Shown in pieces: positions 53,681-56,449 of a stretch of DNA of 56,449 nt; within the stretch, counting starts at the first letter, position 1, and every line of letters begins with the position of its first letter. The notes beneath the pieces are model-generated. The model was not told the DNA's origin and did not search any database. It worked only from the letters and a program-made list of their open reading frames with translations. A program made the translations under genes and the position numbers. The stretch comes from Rubripirellula sp. (lineage in GTDB: Bacteria; Planctomycetota; Planctomycetia; Pirellulales; Pirellulaceae): contig JAQWPZ010000055.1 of NCBI GenBank assembly GCA_029245125.1, forward strand, positions 1 through 56,449, in the 5' to 3' direction.

Positions 53681-54952
53681 TCACTCTGCAAGGGCTTGGG
53701 ACACATTCTCCACCTGCCGGAACACCCTGAGAATATTGCCACCCAGAACTTTGCGAATCTGCTCTTCACTGTACCCGCGATCAAGCATTCCCTGAGTGAT
53801 TACTGGATAAGTGCTAACATCTTCTAGCTGCTTGGGTAATGCCGGCACACCATCGAAATCTGAACCTATACCAACATGGTCGACGCCGGCGATTTTGACG
53901 ACATGGTCGATATGATCCAAGACATCGTGAATATCACAGGTGTCACCTCGCGGATTCGCTTGCTCCCACTTCCGAAGCTCGCCGCTTGCTCGCTCCTGAT
54001 CCTCACTGAATTCCTGGTTGAACCGCTTCCGCATCGCCAAGCGTGACAGGGAGCGACTCGCGTCGACCGCATTTACAAAATCCGGGAAGAAATTGATCAT
54101 CACGACCCCGCCATTCTCAGCGGTCAACTTCAACACATCGTCTGGCACGTTCCGTGGGTGATCAGCAACTTTCCTTGCCGACGAGTGAGAAAACATCACC
54201 GGTGCCTTCGTCACCGCCAAAGCTTGCCGCATGCAATTGGGCGAGACGTGTGATAAATCGACAATCATTCCCAGCCGGTTCATCTCGCGAACCACTTCTT
54301 CACCGAAGGCCGACAACCCACCCGAAATCTCCTCGTCGGTACAAGAGTCGGCCCAGGGTAAAGACATTGAGTGCGTCAGTGTCATGTACCGCGCGCCCTG
54401 TTTGTATAATTGCCGTAGGACATTGAGCGAATTCTCGATGGAATGCCCTCCTTCGACTCCGATCAAAGAAGCGATTTTTCCCTCCGCGCAAATCCGTTCA
54501 ATGTCGGCTGTCGAACCTGCCAGCCCAAAAGTTGTTGGGTAAGCATCAACCATCCGCTTAACCAAGTCAATTTGCTCGAGAGTTGTTGTGAGCGAATTGC
54601 CTTTGGACGAAGTCGATGTCGGTACGAAAACCGACCAGAATTGTGCGCCAACACCCCCCTGACGCAGCCGGGGTATATCGGTATGGAACTGGGACTGACT
54701 CGTCGACAAATCGAATTGGGCGAGACTCCGCTCGGTCTCTCGGATGGCCCACGGCAAATCGTTATGGCCATCGACAACCGGCGCGGTTTGATGAATCGCT
54801 CGCGCACGATCAGAAACACGGATTGGAGGCTTCGACGCAGTTGTCTCCTGTGCCACAACGCCTGGCGGTAACACCATGCCAAGCGGGAACAACCCAATCA
54901 CGCCCAGAACAATCACATTCACTCGATACACGTTAGTCTCTCCCAATTGCAT
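53681..54952 (-). CDS. secreted M19 membrane-dipeptidase-family peptidase
   Basis: A 423-residue protein. The ATG at 54952 is chosen because the signal peptide begins there (MQLGETNVYRVNVIVLGVIG, cleavage near VVAQ); the frame is open 83 codons further but would overlap the preceding gene. Zinc ligands are H63 and D65 in VVDGHNDLPW, the bridging Glu in IGVEGGHSIEN, and His in DLSHVSPN and MFSHSSARKV. GIGSDFDGVPALPK near the end is also typical. M19 enzymes split dipeptides, including D-residue dipeptides and some beta-lactams. Periplasmic peptide recycling is likely. The OYE-family gene lies 131 bases upstream on the same strand. Confidence 0.94.
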   Translation of the reverse strand: MQLGETNVYRVNVIVLGVIGLFPLGMVLPPGVVAQETTASKPPIRVSDRARAIHQTAPVVDGHNDLPWAIRETERSLAQFDLSTSQSQFHTDIPRLRQGGVGAQFWSVFVPTSTSSKGNSLTTTLEQIDLVKRMVDAYPTTFGLAGSTADIERICAEGKIASLIGVEGGHSIENSLNVLRQLYKQGARYMTLTHSMSLPWADSCTDEEISGGLSAFGEEVVREMNRLGMIVDLSHVSPNCMRQALAVTKAPVMFSHSSARKVADHPRNVPDDVLKLTAENGGVVMINFFPDFVNAVDASRSLSRLAMRKRFNQEFSEDQERASGELRKWEQANPRGDTCDIHDVLDHIDHVVKIAGVDHVGIGSDFDGVPALPKQLEDVSTYPVITQGMLDRGYSEEQIRKVLGGNILRVFRQVENVSQALAE

Positions 54953-55083
54953 CTCTCGACAAACCGAAGCACTCACCAGCGCACAATCCATCAAAATAGA
55001 GTCTACGGCAGATTCTGGTAAGCCAGCAGTTACCTGCTGCGATAACCGTGAATCACCAACGAAAATTCTGGCGTAAAGATCTG

Positions 55084-56449
55084 CTAAGTGGTCGTGTCTT
55101 GCTTCAACCGTTTTAGCACATCCCGCTCTGGCCGCCTCTTGTAGAACGGATCCAATGGATAACAGCCACTGACCAGTCCATTGCGTGGAGCGGTGGTGCA
55201 ATCACTGAAGGTACGGCAGATCTTTTTCCGCGTCATTAGCTTACCTTCTAGCACGTCAGCGGGTAGATCAGGATAAGACAGCACCATTCGGCCCAAGCCC
55301 ACAGAATCGACCATACCAGCTCGAACGACAGCCTGCCCAACATGGGGTAACCAATCCTGCAAATAGCTATACCCAGACCCCACAAATCGCTGTTCCGGAA
55401 ACTGCTGCTTCAAAGCCGCTGTGGCTTGAATCTGTCGAGCCACCCCGACCAATGGATCTTCCGGCGGTTGGTATCCATCACTTGGTGGAAAGTAGGCTGG
55501 TCGCTGAATGTGTGGGTTGTAATAGGGACTGCCGGCTGTCGTACAAACGAGGCGGATGCGGAGCTGTTGAAGTAGTTCAACGAACTTAGCTGGCTCTCGC
55601 AAATCAAGGCCTTGCCCACTGGCATCTCCTCCAAACGCCAACTGCGGATCCGCAGACAGCTCGGGCACTCCGATCCGATCTGGACCTGCGTGGAAGGGAA
55701 TGAAATCGAAGACACTAAGCCGTACACCGATCATCAGGGAAGGTGATTGAGCGCGTATGCCACTCACAATCTCACGCAGAAAGCGGGTCCGATTTTCGAA
55801 GCAACCACCAAACAACCCAGGCCGGTCGTATCCGCTCAGAAGTTCATGACCGAGGTAACCATGGCAGTGTTTGATGTCGACAAATTGAAAACCTGCCTGC
55901 GCCGCCAACCCTGCCGCGTGAATAAATTGATCGATCAATCGACGTAATGCATCATCACTCAAAATCGTTGAATCATCGACGATGCTCAACCTCGCATCGA
56001 GGCAAGGGTTACGTTGGACAGTCAGCGGTTCAGCCGAACCGCGATCATTAGGACGAGCAAAACGTCCTGAATGCGTTAATTGCAAACCGACCAATAGATC
56101 ATCTGAGGCTCCAAATCGTCCCTGATGCGTCGAAACCAATTCCGTCCGTAGCGATTCAATCGCCTTCAAGTTCTGATCGTTGATGATCAATTGATTAGGG
56201 TTCGCGCGGCCATCATGGCGTACCGCGACCGCCTCACCACCCCAGATAAGCTTCGCTCCACTGAGACCGAAATTCCGCCAGCGTTGAATCGTCAAATCAG
56301 TTGGACGCCCCTCGGCTGTACCATCCCATCCCTCCATCGGGAGAATGCAAAACCGATTCCCAATCGGGTGCCCTTCAACCTCAAAGGCTTCGGCCAGCGG
56401 CGATTGGTCGGATGCAAGACTCTGCTCATCGCATGGCAAATCGATCCCC
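55084..56449 (-). CDS. old-yellow-enzyme-family NADH:flavin oxidoreductase (5' end beyond the window)
   Basis: At least 451 residues of an FMN-dependent TIM-barrel. Motifs are [10 protein letters not shown] near the amino terminus, [13 protein letters not shown], the FMN/substrate part [18 protein letters not shown] followed by [15 protein letters not shown], and [20 protein letters not shown]. The C-terminal cysteines ([19 protein letters not shown]) recall the iron-sulfur-binding cysteines of the longer family members but the spacing is not the standard one. The frame is still open at 56449 and its first candidate start is a TTG at 56439 without a ribosome-binding site, so the true start is probably outside the window. 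Ene-reduction or oxidation of a small molecule is expected; the substrate is unknown. Confidence 0.88.
   Translation of the reverse strand, partial: GIDLPCDEQSLASDQSPLAEAFEVEGHPIGNRFCILPMEGWDGTAEGRPTDLTIQRWRNFGLSGAKLIWGGEAVAVRHDGRANPNQLIINDQNLKAIESLRTELVSTHQGRFGASDDLLVGLQLTHSGRFARPNDRGSAEPLTVQRNPCLDARLSIVDDSTILSDDALRRLIDQFIHAAGLAAQAGFQFVDIKHCHGYLGHELLSGYDRPGLFGGCFENRTRFLREIVSGIRAQSPSLMIGVRLSVFDFIPFHAGPDRIGVPELSADPQLAFGGDASGQGLDLREPAKFVELLQQLRIRLVCTTAGSPYYNPHIQRPAYFPPSDGYQPPEDPLVGVARQIQATAALKQQFPEQRFVGSGYSYLQDWLPHVGQAVVRAGMVDSVGLGRMVLSYPDLPADVLEGKLMTRKKICRTFSDCTTAPRNGLVSGCYPLDPFYKRRPERDVLKRLKQDTTT

Noticed and set aside
1-56449. tRNA, rRNA, insertion sequence, integrase or prophage
   Set aside because: No tRNA cloverleaf, rRNA segment, transposase or phage gene was recognised by reading; covariance-model and transposase searches would be needed to exclude small or decayed ones.

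Overview
The window looks like chromosomal DNA of a marine planctomycete, most likely Pirellulaceae (Rhodopirellula or Rubripirellula-like). This is inferred from gene content, since there is no rRNA. The lineage-typical signs are a giant YTV-repeat cell-wall protein, a secreted formylglycine sulfatase, a planctomycete-type ECF sigma factor directly followed by a Hanks-type kinase, a secreted FAD-dependent oxidoreductase, a ThuA protein, and an orphan four-helix-bundle (23S intervening-sequence-type) gene inside hexanucleotide repeats. Coding density is moderate. Genes are mostly single or in runs of two or three, and many intergenic gaps carry short tandem duplications of 18-23 bp.

Layout. 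1-5.1 kb (minus strand): FKBP isomerase, Hanks kinase, ribosomal protein L21 without its usual L27 partner, and a secreted S9 prolyl peptidase. 5.3-8.2 kb: a sulfatase on plus convergent with an enoyl-CoA hydratase on minus, with a 19-bp repeat array between them. 8.2-9.4 kb: repeat-rich DNA with a four-helix-bundle gene interrupted by an in-frame TGA. 9.5-11.6 kb: the YTV-repeat surface protein. 12.4-18.5 kb: a PAS-GAF-receiver protein, an EF-G paralogue, a single-domain response regulator and glyA. 19-23.3 kb: a secreted metzincin-type protease with a strongly acidic insert, then a VCBS/FG-GAP protein. 23.5-26.5 kb (minus): a compact three-gene run of putative zinc peptidase, ATP-grasp ligase and DapA-superfamily enzyme. 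26.6-29.4 kb (plus): an MnmE-like GTPase lacking the catalytic Cys motif, an isoaspartyl peptidase and a GGQ release-factor-like protein. 29.6-35.4 kb: a secreted FAD oxidoreductase followed 3 nt later by a NosR-like double-FMN membrane protein, then a DUF389 membrane protein. 35.5-40 kb (minus): two overlapping amidohydrolase genes. 40.3-46.8 kb: uncharacterised proteins, an M32 carboxypeptidase and an HDAC-family hydrolase. 46.9-49.9 kb: the ECF sigma factor and sensor kinase pair. 50-56.4 kb: FkbM methyltransferase, ThuA protein, MoxR ATPase, M19 dipeptidase and an old-yellow-enzyme-family protein running off the right edge.

How the genes work together. Much of the window serves the cell surface and periplasm: exported peptidases (S9, metzincin, M19, isoaspartyl), sulfatase, amidohydrolases and redox proteins, which fits degradation of marine polymers. 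Sensing is by kinases, receivers and the ECF/kinase pair. The most unusual candidates are the charge-polarised 14-residue repeat architecture of the YTV protein, the peptidase/ATP-grasp/aldolase run, the FAD plus NosR-like redox pair, and a kinase whose sensor sits between its N-terminal planctomycete module and its catalytic domain. No CRISPR array, tRNA, rRNA, IS element or prophage was recognised.
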